Assembly: GCA_000770645.1 (NCBI GenBank)
Contig: JQID01000115.1
Coordinates: 1-62,847, forward strand
DNA: 62,847 nt
Reading direction: 5' to 3'
DNA from: Desulfosporosinus sp. Tol-M
GTDB lineage: Bacteria > Bacillota > Desulfitobacteriia > Desulfitobacteriales > Desulfitobacteriaceae
The position numbers and the translations under genes are program-made. The first letter of the stretch is position 1. Each line of letters opens with the position of its first letter. Positions 16,587 to 25,229 of this stretch are shown here, piece after piece. The notes under the pieces were generated by a model. It worked only from the letters and a program-made list of their open reading frames with translations, was not told where the DNA came from and searched no databases.

Positions 16587-16885
16587 TGAGGAATAGATAT
16601 TTTAAAAATGTGTCCACGTTGAATTTGAAGTCAGAGCAATGTACGGGCTGTGGCAGGTGCATTGAGGTTTGTCCGCATAATGTGTTTCTCATAGAAAACA
16701 GAAAAACGGTTATTTTTGATAAAGACGGCTGTATGGAATGTGGCGCCTGCGCTAAAAACTGCCCGTTTAATGCCCTGGAGGTTAAGCCCGGTGTGGGTTG
16801 TGCCGCCGGTATCATTAAGGGCTGGCTGACGGGAACAGAACCAAGCTGCGGTTGTTCGGACGGCGGCGGAGACAGCTGTTGTTAA
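16586..16885 (+). CDS. hgcB: Mercury-methylation ferredoxin HgcB
   Basis: 99 residues with two CX2CX2CX3C [4Fe-4S] motifs (Cys19/22/25/29 and Cys49/52/55/59). The extra conserved Cys72 is in 'GVGCAAG'. A cysteine-rich tail ('CGC' at 88-90) ends in vicinal Cys98-Cys99. Those terminal cysteines distinguish HgcB from ordinary ferredoxins and are thought to bind Hg(II) or take part in its transfer. It supplies electrons to HgcA. ATG shares its first base with the hgcA stop codon (TAATG), so the two are translationally coupled. Confidence 0.95.
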   Translation: MRNRYFKNVSTLNLKSEQCTGCGRCIEVCPHNVFLIENRKTVIFDKDGCMECGACAKNCPFNALEVKPGVGCAAGIIKGWLTGTEPSCGCSDGGGDSCC

Positions 16886-16898
16886 TAATTTCATGAAG

Positions 16899-16944
16899 CA
16901 CGATGAACTTCCATCGTGATATTCACCATGTCCAGGATGGTGAA
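16899..16944 (+). terminator. Two tandem hairpins after hgcB
   Basis: CACGATG/CATCGTG (16899-16918) and TTCACCAT/ATGGTGAA (16922-16944) are adjacent perfect stems 14 bases after the hgcB stop. No long T-tract follows, so they may act as an mRNA 3'-end stabiliser or a weak terminator. Confidence 0.45.
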
Positions 16945-16982
16945 CACTACCAGGAATCGACAGAATTAAGTACATCTTATAT

Positions 16983-17004
16983 ACCTGTACCTGTACCTGT
17001 ACCC
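16983..17004 (+). repeat. Short hexamer repeat (cctgta x3)
   Basis: ACCTGT ACCTGT ACCTGT ACC, a three-copy hexamer in the gap between hgcB and the FAD oxidoreductase. No function is evident. Confidence 0.7.
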
Positions 17005-17055
17005 AAGTAGTTGGAAACGGAACTGAAAAATAAGATAATGCAGGTGGAAAACTTA

Positions 17056-18201
17056 ATGCACATAAGCAGTAAGCAGCTTAAATCGGATATCATAATCATT
17101 GGCGCAGGTATTATTGGATTAAGCATTGCTTATCACATTCTGGAGGCGGATCCCCAACTATCGGTAACAATATTGGAAAAGGAAAAAATACTGGGGCTGG
17201 GTTCCACCGGCAAAGGAACCGGCAGTATCCGCTACCAATTCAGCAGTCCCCTGCTCCGGCGTCTGAGTTTACTCAGCAGGGATTTCTTTCGAAATTTTGA
17301 GTCCGCTTTTGATACCCCAATTTGGTATCTGGAAAAGGGGGGCTTAATGCTGGCCGCTCATGAGGGCTTGTGGAATCAACTTCAAGTGACAAGTGAACAA
17401 GCCGAGGCTGAGGGCATACCGATGAAGCTCCTGAAACAGGAAGAATTGCGGGAGAATTTCCCATACCTCCGCAGAGACCGCTTCCTGGGCGGAACATATT
17501 GTCCGTGGGATGCCTATGCTGATCCGTATGCTGTTCTGGCTGGCTTATATTCTGCGGTGCGTCGAAAAGGCGCCACCGTTCATTTTGGACGGGAAGCAAC
17601 GAAAATCATCATCGATGGAGATAGAATAAAAGGCATTGAAACCAAGCAAGGGACTATGTGGAGCCCAATTATAGTAAATGCCGCCGGTCCGTATGCTGCC
17701 CAGTTTGCGGCAATGGCGGGGATTACGCTTCCTGTGCAGCCCTTTCGTCGCCAGGTCTACGTCTGTACCAACCCCAGAGGTGTGCCGCCGGTTACGCCCT
17801 TGATTATGGATTTGGCTTCCGGTTTCTATTTGCATCAGGAAGTCAGCGCCAAGGTGGTTTTATTGGGGGGAACAGATAAATACACTTGGCCAGGACTGGA
17901 AGACGCGGTTGATAAATCCAGGGCTGAAGATTTTTTTCTGGCCGCAATTGATACAATTCCTTCCGCCATTGATATCAAATGGTTGCGCACTTATACGGGG
18001 ATTTGCGAACAAACACCTGATTTTCTGCCGATTATCGGCGAAGCTCCAGGCTTAAACGGACTTATTTTGGCTAACGGGTGCAGCGGGCATGGCTTTATGC
18101 ACGCTCCCGCTATCGGATGCATCGTAGCAGATCTGATTTTGAACGGCGGAACTGAGCGAATCGACCTTAATTTATTCCATCCGGACCGATTTGCCAAATA
18201 A
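17056..18201 (+). CDS. FAD-dependent oxidoreductase (DAO family)
   Basis: About 381 residues with an N-terminal Rossmann FAD motif 'DIIIIGAGIIGLSIAYHILE' and the DAO-fold segments 'GSTGKGTGSIRYQF', 'TYCPWDAYADPYAVLAGL', 'IVNAAGPYAAQFAAMAG' and 'LANGCSGHGFMHAPAIG'. It resembles sarcosine/dimethylglycine oxidase beta subunits and HcnC-like amine dehydrogenases. The substrate is an amine or amino acid, not determinable. I choose ATG 17056 because AGGTGG lies eight bases upstream; earlier in-frame starts exist at 17038 and 17011. It could be in the ars-hgc transcript but is separated by 170 bases with two hairpins. Confidence 0.85.
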   Translation: MHISSKQLKSDIIIIGAGIIGLSIAYHILEADPQLSVTILEKEKILGLGSTGKGTGSIRYQFSSPLLRRLSLLSRDFFRNFESAFDTPIWYLEKGGLMLAAHEGLWNQLQVTSEQAEAEGIPMKLLKQEELRENFPYLRRDRFLGGTYCPWDAYADPYAVLAGLYSAVRRKGATVHFGREATKIIIDGDRIKGIETKQGTMWSPIIVNAAGPYAAQFAAMAGITLPVQPFRRQVYVCTNPRGVPPVTPLIMDLASGFYLHQEVSAKVVLLGGTDKYTWPGLEDAVDKSRAEDFFLAAIDTIPSAIDIKWLRTYTGICEQTPDFLPIIGEAPGLNGLILANGCSGHGFMHAPAIGCIVADLILNGGTERIDLNLFHPDRFAK

Positions 18202-18254
18202 ATAAATAGCATTGGGAGGAGAACAGACATTAATTACGTCCTAATAACAAAACC

Positions 18255-18291
18255 AAGAGGTCTTTGATCCAAATTGATGGAGACCTCTTTC
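18255..18291 (+). terminator. Terminator after the FAD oxidoreductase
   Basis: Stem AAGAGGTCT / AGACCTCTT with a 17-base loop and a short pyrimidine tail. The remaining gap to 18545 (about 250 bases) holds no gene I can support. Confidence 0.65.
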
Positions 18292-18545
18292 TTGTGGCTA
18301 TTTTTAGGGGTACTCTGTACCCCTATTTGTGTTGCTTAAAATTAATTTTCATACCTCCCTGTGAACTGAAAGTTCATAAAGTTTATATTGTAATTTACAC
18401 AGTCAGCAGTTATAATAAGAACATAGGTTCGGAAATTAGCCAAATATATGTACTGCGAGGTGGGTAGAATATAAAACATATGCTCTGATTACGTTTATCT
18501 TAGATCATTTAATAGCGTCGTCTTGATTATAATGGAGGTGTAATA

Positions 18546-18920
18546 ATGCCAAAAGCAACAGCTATTTGTTATCTTTCCTCGTTATTGTTCTATGGAATGG
18601 GATTTTCGAAAATTACGGTCCTTAAGAACGCCGTTACAGAATATGTAAATACTTACGACTATACTACTAATGTATTTTTGGCAACGGGGTATTTTGTTTT
18701 GGCAATCTTCTTTGCTGTAATCGGTTCTCTTTTCTTTTACTATAACTTTTACGTTCAGAATAATAGAGAACAAGAAACTATTGAAATAAATAACATCGAG
18801 TTCAGAGGAAAAACGGGTAGGGAATCGGATGATAGAAGACTAGCGAGCATACTTGAGATAAAAGCCCGCTTAACAGAGTCTGAGTACGGGCTCGATCTGG
18901 ACAGGAGAATGTCTTCCTAG
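18546..18920 (+). CDS. Small membrane protein, unknown function
   Basis: 124 residues: a hydrophobic segment near the N-terminus (residues 5-22), a strong membrane helix 'VFLATGYFVLAIFFAVIGSLFFYYNFYV' (about 43-70), then a charged cytoplasmic-looking tail rich in Glu and Arg. GGAGG precedes ATG. No recognised domain. It stands alone between a forward terminator and a convergent DUF1015 gene. Confidence 0.65.
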   Translation: MPKATAICYLSSLLFYGMGFSKITVLKNAVTEYVNTYDYTTNVFLATGYFVLAIFFAVIGSLFFYYNFYVQNNREQETIEINNIEFRGKTGRESDDRRLASILEIKARLTESEYGLDLDRRMSS

Positions 18921-18961
18921 GATGCACAAAGCCCTTGGAACCCACAAAGTAATCTTAAGGA

Positions 18962-20200
18962 TCACTTTAACTCATGAATGAACAATCCACTTCTAAGCTT
19001 AGGTTCAAACCAAGTAGACTTCGGGGGCATTAATCTACCTGCATCGGATACATCAAACAACTCATTTATTGAAGTTGGATACATGGAAAAGGCAACCTTC
19101 ATATCACGATTGACTCTTTTTTCAAGTTCTTTAAGTCCTCGTATTCCACCGACAAAGTCGATTCTTTTATCCATTCTTATGTCTTGGATATTTAGAACTG
19201 AAGTGAGTAAATGATTTTGAAGCAATGATACATCCAGTCCCTCTACAGGATCATTGGAACGGATCTCCTTTTTTACTGTTAACTTATACCATACTCCTTC
19301 CAAATACATCCCAAATGTAGCTTTTTCTGCAGGTTTATAGGGTTCCGACCCTATTTTTTCAACTAAAAATGCTTTAGCTACCTCACGTAAAAATTCTTCT
19401 TTAGTCAAGCCATTTAAATCTTTGACCACACGGTTGTAGTCTAAAATCATCAATTGGTCATGTGGAAAAAGCACCGAAAGGAAGAAGTTGAATTCCTCTT
19501 CTCCAGTGTACCCCGGATTTTCAGCTCTTCTTTTTAAGCCAACCTTAACTGCGGAAGCTGTTCTATGATGCCCATCTGCTATATAGATGCTTTCGACATT
19601 ACTAAATTCCGTAGATATTGTTTCTATGTCGTTAACATTATCAACTTTCCATACCGTATGTCTCACTCCATCAGGAGCTACAAAATCGTATAAGGGAGAG
19701 TTCTTTTTGATCACATCCACAACTTCATTTATAGTTTTTCGAGAACGATATGTTAAAAAAATAGGTCCGGTTTGAGCATTACAAACATCGACATGAATTG
19801 TTCGATCGATTTCCTTGTCCTCTCTCGTTTTCTCATGGGTTTTGATGACATTGTTCAGGTAGTCTTCTATCGTAGCGCATCCAACTAAACCCGTCTGAGA
19901 ACGACCATCCATAATCAGTTCATAGACATAGTAACAGGAGTGCCCTTCCTTAATTAACAGACCTTCATTTATCATGTTCCGGAGGTTATCTCTTGCTTTC
20001 TCATAGACCTGAGCATCATAAGGGTTGAAATCCTTAGCAAATTGTGTTTCTGCTCTATCAACTCTCAAAAACGACAGAGGTTCCTTTAATACTTCTTCTA
20101 AAGCTTCTTCACGATTATAAACATCATAGGGGAGTGCGGCTACTTTACTTGCAACATCTTCCCTGGGCCTCACCGATTTAAAAGGTTTTATAGTAGCCAA
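18962..20200 (-). CDS. DUF1015 family protein
   Basis: 412 residues beginning 'ATIKPFKSVRPREDVASKVAALPYDVYNREEA', the DUF1015 hallmark, with 'IADGHHRTASAVKVG' (ParB-like GHHR motif) and 'YPTSINELFDVSDAGRLMPPKSTWFEPKLRSGL' at the end. Members are soluble, often encoded near serine biosynthesis genes in clostridia. The ParB-like GHHR motif suggests nucleotide binding, but no reaction has been established to my knowledge. It starts at TTG 20200 with GGAGG nine bases upstream. Confidence 0.9.
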   Translation of the reverse strand: MATIKPFKSVRPREDVASKVAALPYDVYNREEALEEVLKEPLSFLRVDRAETQFAKDFNPYDAQVYEKARDNLRNMINEGLLIKEGHSCYYVYELIMDGRSQTGLVGCATIEDYLNNVIKTHEKTREDKEIDRTIHVDVCNAQTGPIFLTYRSRKTINEVVDVIKKNSPLYDFVAPDGVRHTVWKVDNVNDIETISTEFSNVESIYIADGHHRTASAVKVGLKRRAENPGYTGEEEFNFFLSVLFPHDQLMILDYNRVVKDLNGLTKEEFLREVAKAFLVEKIGSEPYKPAEKATFGMYLEGVWYKLTVKKEIRSNDPVEGLDVSLLQNHLLTSVLNIQDIRMDKRIDFVGGIRGLKELEKRVNRDMKVAFSMYPTSINELFDVSDAGRLMPPKSTWFEPKLRSGLFIHELK

Positions 20201-20360
20201 AAATATTTTCCTCCAAGCTATTAAGTTATTTTCCCTTGTTGATATTAATCCATTAGAATAAAGGTGTCAACACTTCTCAAAAAGAGATAATGTATACAGA
20301 GAGCACTAACCCTGTTGGAGGCGGACCCAATTATAGTTCCACATTAAACTTATTAATGTT

Positions 20361-21143
20361 TTATAGTTCCAGGAATATCAAAACTGTAAGCAATAATAGA
20401 AAACTAAATAATGTAAAGATTTCTTTTCGGGAAATCTGAATATTATAAGTAAAATTATTCGGATTTGTTTGATCAACAAGTTTCTGGATCTCTTCTGTTT
20501 TATGCAAAGAATTCGCAATGTAAAATACTAATAGATTTGATATCTCTTTGAGCTTGGTCTTCAAACCCATACGCTTTTCTTTGAATATAGTACGTGCCTG
20601 TTCTACGGTATTATTCTGAAATTCACTCACGGACTCAGTAAGTTGAATTACTATACACATAATAATAGTTAGATATTTGGATACCGGAACACCCAAACTA
20701 TTCAAGGGATTAAAAACTTTCTTGAGCATACCCAGAATTGCTTGAAGAGGAGTAGAACAAATATACAGGCTGCCTATATACCAGACAAAAAATATCTTGA
20801 GCATTCTCAAAAATGTTTCTGGGATAACTAAGTCGGAAACAAAGAGGGCATTAGAAAAAAGATAACCAAAAAGTATTGATAATAAGAGGCCGAAAGAATA
20901 GGGCAACATAAAAATAATTCCATAAGCAACTATGTTTTTCCAAAGAAATCGAAAATTACTACCCAACAAAAGTGTTGCCAGAAGTAAATAGAGAAAAATA
21001 ATGAAGAAACTTACTTGCTTTTCACAGACGGAGGCTAGAACTGTAAGAATTAGGGCCAGACAGGCTTTTAGTCCGGCATCCAATTCAGCCAATAAGGAAT
21101 TTTTGAGATTAATTTCGGATAAATAACTCAGCACTTTACTCAC
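20361..21143 (-). CDS. EcfT-like transmembrane protein (last gene of rnf operon)
   Basis: 260 residues with about five membrane helices and a cytoplasmic 'VEQARTIFKEKRMGLKTKLKEISNLL' coupling-helix region, like the T component of ECF transporters. No ECF ATPase genes are nearby. In flavinylation gene clusters such a protein (Listeria FmnA is the model) works with an S component to move flavin across the membrane for ApbE; I infer that role here. The start is GTG 21143; GTG 21134 is better spaced from the GGGGAAG site and equally possible. Confidence 0.75.
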   Translation of the reverse strand: MSKVLSYLSEINLKNSLLAELDAGLKACLALILTVLASVCEKQVSFFIIFLYLLLATLLLGSNFRFLWKNIVAYGIIFMLPYSFGLLLSILFGYLFSNALFVSDLVIPETFLRMLKIFFVWYIGSLYICSTPLQAILGMLKKVFNPLNSLGVPVSKYLTIIMCIVIQLTESVSEFQNNTVEQARTIFKEKRMGLKTKLKEISNLLVFYIANSLHKTEEIQKLVDQTNPNNFTYNIQISRKEIFTLFSFLLLLTVLIFLEL

Positions 21144-21155
21144 TTCCCCAAATAA

Positions 21156-21671
21156 CTAGATAGAATCTGAAAGGATTCCTCTTTTCCTAATCTCACGTAC
21201 AGTTAAATCGCTGATGCTCCCGGTTATTAACCCTGTGACGACCGATGAAACCAGGAGGATTGGAAGATAATATAAGAGGATCATCTCTTTTAGTATTAGT
21301 GAGGCCACAATTACTTGTGCCGTGTTATGTACTATAGCGCCGGCAATGCTAATTCCTTTGATACTGAAAATATTAAGCAGTTTTTTATAAAGCAGCCACA
21401 TAATCAGGGCGCTTAAAAGGCCTCCGGACAGGCTAAAAGCCAGCATCATCAGCCCTTTACTCAAAACCGCCACAACAATACATCTCAGCAGAACAATCAT
21501 CAAGACAGCCTTAAGATCCAAAAAAGCAATAGCGATGATGGTAATAATATTTCCCAGTCCGAGCTTGATTCCTGGTAAAGGAATAGGTATGGGAATAATT
21601 AATTCCAATAAAGAAATTAAAATGGCATTGCAAACCAGAATTATTATGACAGTATTTCGTTTAGTACTCAT
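21156..21671 (-). CDS. Gx transporter / heptaprenyl diphosphate synthase component I-like membrane protein
   Basis: 171 residues with five or six hydrophobic segments. The opening 'LLELIIPIPIPLPGIKLGLGNIITIIAIAFL' is typical of the HepPPS component I / Gx family, whose fold resembles an ECF S component. AAGGAG precedes ATG 21671; upstream in-frame extension has no site. It sits between the NusG-II protein and EcfT, a trio that recurs downstream of apbE. It probably binds or moves a small molecule (flavin or a quinone precursor) rather than making isoprenoids. Confidence 0.8.
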   Translation of the reverse strand: MSTKRNTVIIILVCNAILISLLELIIPIPIPLPGIKLGLGNIITIIAIAFLDLKAVLMIVLLRCIVVAVLSKGLMMLAFSLSGGLLSALIMWLLYKKLLNIFSIKGISIAGAIVHNTAQVIVASLILKEMILLYYLPILLVSSVVTGLITGSISDLTVREIRKRGILSDSI

Positions 21672-21734
21672 TTTTCTCCTTTTGTAAGAAAATAGCATTT
21701 TCAGGAGGGTTTGTGCTCTGAGGAGCATAGGGGT

Positions 21735-22127
21735 TTAGTAGGTAATACTGTCAAAATCCTTGCGATCGCCAACAATGGTGATGATCGTTGCCGAGGGCAA
21801 ACATATGGCTTTGGCACCTGTTTTTGTCAGCCAACCGGTCTTCACACAAATCTTATCCAGGCAAGCTGATTCCGAAAACCGGATTTTCCCTTTTTCGGCG
21901 ACAATCACCTGCTTGATACCATGATTATTGATATTAACATATGCAGGACCAGTAACAGTATTTAAATTGATGGATTTAATGACCTTTCCGTCTTGAGTTA
22001 TTACTGCAGTAATAGCATCGAAGCTGCTTGGCGATGAATAAGTATTCCAGGCAAGCGTCAGAACGGCAATTATTACCATACAAAAGAATAAAAAAAGGTC
22101 ACCCTTCTTGAATAACCGTATATTCAT
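21735..22127 (-). CDS. NusG domain II-containing membrane-anchored protein
   Basis: About 130 residues: one N-terminal membrane helix ('DLFLFFCMVIIAVLTLAW'), then an extracytoplasmic beta-rich domain ending in 'ESACLDKICVKTGWLTKTGAKAICLPSATIITIVG'. The C-x4-C-x-n-CLP pattern is the NusG-II extracytosolic family seen with Rnf, ApbE and Eet systems. It overlaps the apbE end by 29 bases. ATG 22127 is preferred over 22136, which abuts the AAAGG site. Confidence 0.82.
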   Translation of the reverse strand: MNIRLFKKGDLFLFFCMVIIAVLTLAWNTYSSPSSFDAITAVITQDGKVIKSINLNTVTGPAYVNINNHGIKQVIVAEKGKIRFSESACLDKICVKTGWLTKTGAKAICLPSATIITIVGDRKDFDSITY

Positions 22128-23130
22128 TATTTGCATCCTTTAATTGAAAATTTCCCTGCAATCCCTTGGTTAAATGGATCTTTTTATTCGTCGTTATAAA
22201 AATCGCTTCGGCCTGGCCATAACGTTTTACGAGGTCCAATCCCTTATCGAGTCCCAAGACAAAGCACGCCGTTGATAGGCCATCAGCTTCAGCAGACGAG
22301 GAGGCAATAATGGTAACGCTCATCAAACCCGATTCAGCCGGATAACCGGTCTGCGGGTCGATGATATGACAAAAGCGCTTGCCATCCTTTTCAAAATAGC
22401 GTTGATAATCCCCTGAGGTCACAACCGCTTTGTCCGTAACCTGAACAGCGCCAACGACTTCGCCGGTTTCGGATCTGGGATTTTGAATACCAATGTTCCA
22501 GGCGTTTCCATCCGGTTTATGGCCAAGCACTACAACATTTCCGCCCAGATTAATAAACGCAGATTTATGGCCATTTTTTTGATATATTGCTTTGGCAACA
22601 TCACCGGCATACCCTTTGGCGATTCCACCCACATCGATTATTTGGCCGGGTCTTTGCAGGCATGCCATATTTCCTGCTTCATCGAGATGAATATCTGCAT
22701 AATCAATCAGAGAAACTAAATCTTTCAAGGTTGCCTCCGTCGGGACCTGTGGATTGTCTGTACCGATACCCCAGGCTTTAACGACAGGTCCAACTGTTAC
22801 ATCAAAAGCACCCCCGCTTAACCCCGAAATTTTTCGGGCACTTTGCAAGACGCTCACAGTTCCCGGATTCAACTCTACATACCCTTTACCGGCGTTGCCA
22901 TTAAGCTTGTTGATATCTCCGTCCGGAGCGTTAATAGTCAGAAGTGTTTCCAGATATTTTATCTTGGTTATTACTTCATCAGAGGTCTTTTGAGAATTTG
23001 AACCGTAGACTTCCTGTGAGATCACGGTCCCCATAGCAAAGGCGTCTGTTTCGTAGGGCTTAACTTGACCGCAGGATGTTGATAAAATCAATAGCATCGA
23101 AATAGCTAATATATGGATAATTTTCCTCAT
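22099..23130 (-). CDS. apbE: ApbE flavin:protein FMN transferase
   Basis: 343 residues with a lipoprotein signal ('LLILSTSCGQ', Cys near residue 20), so it acts outside the membrane. ApbE landmarks are 'TDAFAMGTVISQEVYG', 'SGGAFDVTVGPVVKAWGIG', 'VDVGGIAKGYAGDVAKAI', 'AFINLGGNVVVLG', 'DPQTGYPAESGLMSVTIIA' and 'ADGLSTACFVLG'. It uses FAD and Mg2+ to attach FMN through phosphoester bonds to threonines of RnfG and RnfD, both encoded just upstream in the same operon and both carrying acceptor motifs. Confidence 0.93.
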   Translation of the reverse strand: MRKIIHILAISMLLILSTSCGQVKPYETDAFAMGTVISQEVYGSNSQKTSDEVITKIKYLETLLTINAPDGDINKLNGNAGKGYVELNPGTVSVLQSARKISGLSGGAFDVTVGPVVKAWGIGTDNPQVPTEATLKDLVSLIDYADIHLDEAGNMACLQRPGQIIDVGGIAKGYAGDVAKAIYQKNGHKSAFINLGGNVVVLGHKPDGNAWNIGIQNPRSETGEVVGAVQVTDKAVVTSGDYQRYFEKDGKRFCHIIDPQTGYPAESGLMSVTIIASSSAEADGLSTACFVLGLDKGLDLVKRYGQAEAIFITTNKKIHLTKGLQGNFQLKDANNEYTVIQEG

Positions 23131-23165
23131 GCTGTCTCTCCAGACTATCAGTTGACTTTGGTCAA

Positions 23166-24002
23166 TTAGAGGGAAGCCACTTTTCCGAATGGGCTGTGTT
23201 CGTATGCTTGGATTGCTTTAGTTGGGCACTTATCCAAACAAACCATTTGAGAGCATTTTTCTATACAGATATGTGAATTAACGACGGCCAGATTATTGAC
23301 AATCTCGATGGCGCCATGCGGACATAATTTTTTGCATAAACCGCAACCGATACAAGCAGCCGAACAAATCTTGCGGGCAACGGCCCCTTTATCCTGCGAA
23401 TTACAGACAACACCAACATGGGCGTCAGGCGGAATCATTTGAATTACCTTCTTTGGACAGGCACTTTCACACTTGCCACATCCTGTACATTTTGCCTGAT
23501 CGACAACCGGCAATCCCTGAGCGTTGAGTTCAAGCGCCCCAAAAACACATTGTTTCACACATGTACCTAATCCAAGGCAACCATATTGGCAATTTTTTGG
23601 GCCGGAATGCAAGATATTCGCCGCAACACAATCCTGAAGGCCTGAATAGATATATTTTTGGGAAGAAGGATCAATTGGACTTGCGCATTTCACATAAGCA
23701 ATTCTCGGCTCAAGCTCTTCCGGTTTTTTCCCAGTTAGTTCAGCTACCCTTTGGGCCACCGATTTTTTCCCCGGAACACAAAGACTGGGAGAAACATCCT
23801 TATTTAAAACTACCGCCTCAGCGTAAGCCTGACACCCCGCAAACCCGCAAGCGCCACATTGTCCTTTAGGCAAGACATCCTCAACCAAATGGATTAGCGG
23901 ATTTAACTCTACGGCAAGCTTTTTATTCGCAAAGGCGAGAATAAATCCGAAGATAATTCCTATAACGCCCATGATGGCGAGAATGGAAATCATTGTACCC
24001 AT
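23166..24002 (-). CDS. rnfB: Rnf complex subunit B (ferredoxin-binding Fe-S subunit)
   Basis: 278 residues with an N-terminal membrane anchor (5-27), a 4Fe-4S domain 'CGACGFAGCQAYAEAV', then several ferredoxin motifs ('CTGCGKCESACPKKVI', 'CIGCGLCKKLCPHGAIEI', 'CSQMVCLDKCPTKAI'). It accepts electrons from reduced ferredoxin in the cytoplasm and passes them toward the membrane subunits. GGAGG is ten bases before ATG 24002. Confidence 0.95.
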   Translation of the reverse strand: MGTMISILAIMGVIGIIFGFILAFANKKLAVELNPLIHLVEDVLPKGQCGACGFAGCQAYAEAVVLNKDVSPSLCVPGKKSVAQRVAELTGKKPEELEPRIAYVKCASPIDPSSQKYIYSGLQDCVAANILHSGPKNCQYGCLGLGTCVKQCVFGALELNAQGLPVVDQAKCTGCGKCESACPKKVIQMIPPDAHVGVVCNSQDKGAVARKICSAACIGCGLCKKLCPHGAIEIVNNLAVVNSHICIEKCSQMVCLDKCPTKAIQAYEHSPFGKVASL

Positions 24003-24020
24003 TCGCTGATCGCCTCCTTT

Positions 24021-24602
24021 CTAAATGTTAATCATTCCTGAAAAACCAAAAAACGCTAATGACAGACAACCTGCCAGGATAAAAGCAATTCCCAAACCTT
24101 CAAGTGACTTGGGTACATCGGCAAGTCTCAACTTTTCCCTTAAACTTGCCATCAAAACAAGAGCTAACGCAAATCCAACTCCGGCGCCTAAAGCATTTAC
24201 GGTACTTAAGGCAAAGGAATAGCTGGATTCAATATTAATAAGCGGAACACCGAGAATTACACAATTTGTTGCGATTAAAAGCAAGTAAATTCCCCACATT
24301 TTGTACAAAGCCGGGACATATTTTCGGATGATCATTTCCAGTAACTGCACAAAACTAGCGATCAGCAGAACTAAAACGACTAATTTTAAAAAAGTTAAAT
24401 TTAATGGTACCAATACTAAATCATAGACAACCCAGGAACACATCGAACTAAGAGTCATGACAGCAGTAACCGCCATGCCCATTCCAACTGCAGCATTAAC
24501 ATTTTTGGATACTCCAAAGAAAATACAAAGACCTAAAAATCTCGTTAAGACAAAGTTATTTACAACTACTGCGCTAGCAAAGAGTAATAAATATTCTTGC
24601 AT
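24021..24602 (-). CDS. rnfA: Rnf complex subunit A
   Basis: 193 residues with six membrane helices. It carries the Rnf/Nqr subunit signatures 'LTRFLGLCIFFGVSKNVNAAVGMGMAVTAVMT' and 'TNCVILGVPLINIE'. With RnfE it forms the pseudo-symmetric core holding a membrane 2Fe-2S cluster; Cys ligands lie in the LGxC and NCxxLG motifs. It overlaps rnfE by one base (TAATG). Confidence 0.95.
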   Translation of the reverse strand: MQEYLLLFASAVVVNNFVLTRFLGLCIFFGVSKNVNAAVGMGMAVTAVMTLSSMCSWVVYDLVLVPLNLTFLKLVVLVLLIASFVQLLEMIIRKYVPALYKMWGIYLLLIATNCVILGVPLINIESSYSFALSTVNALGAGVGFALALVLMASLREKLRLADVPKSLEGLGIAFILAGCLSLAFFGFSGMINI

Positions 24603-25228
24603 TATGCAGCTTCACCTCTAATTCCTTGACGTTTTTCCCAACGCTCATTGATTATTTTGACCAGGGCGACTAAATATCCGATCAAAATAAAGGCGCCTGG
24701 AGGCAGAATCATTATTAAGGCCGGTTGATAGGATTCTCCCATCACAGCAAATCCTAAGATGGTTCCATTCCCAAGCAATTCACGTATCGCACCGATGATT
24801 ACCATTGCCAAAGCAAAACCACAACCCATGCCAAAACCATCAAAGAAAGAGCGAATCACTGAATTTTTGGAGGCAAACACTTCCGCCCGGGCTAAAATAA
24901 TGGCGAATACAACTACAAGTTCAAGGTAAATGCCTAATTCTTTAAATAAAAGCGGGAAGTAGGCCTGAAGTAATAAGCTTGCAACGGAAACAATGGTGGC
25001 AATTGAAATAATATAAATTGGGACACGCACCTTAGGATTGACAAGCTTTCTGATTAGTGAAACAACAACATTGTTAGTTGACAAAACAAACATAACGGTG
25101 AGACCCATTGTTATGGCAGTTGCTACTGAAGATGTTACAGCCAAAGCGGGACAAAGGCTTAATGCCAGTACAAATATCGGGTTTTCCATAATTAAACCTT
25201 TGGAAAATATTTTCCATATTTCAGACAT
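24602..25228 (-). CDS. rnfE: Rnf complex subunit E
   Basis: 208 residues with six membrane helices, homologous to RnfA. Note 'LALSLCPALAVTSSVATAITMGL', whose Cys matches the LGxC cluster ligand, and 'DGFGMGCGFALAMVIIGAIRELLGNGTILG'. ATG 25228 is chosen because AAGGAGG in the rnfG tail lies just upstream; the open frame runs further but inside rnfG. Confidence 0.95.
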   Translation of the reverse strand: MSEIWKIFSKGLIMENPIFVLALSLCPALAVTSSVATAITMGLTVMFVLSTNNVVVSLIRKLVNPKVRVPIYIISIATIVSVASLLLQAYFPLLFKELGIYLELVVVFAIILARAEVFASKNSVIRSFFDGFGMGCGFALAMVIIGAIRELLGNGTILGFAVMGESYQPALIMILPPGAFILIGYLVALVKIINERWEKRQGIRGEAA

Positions 25229-25229
25229 G

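Noticed and set aside
18264..18467. Plus-strand ORF of 67 codons
   Set aside because: It starts inside a terminator hairpin, lacks a ribosome site and has no recognisable domain.
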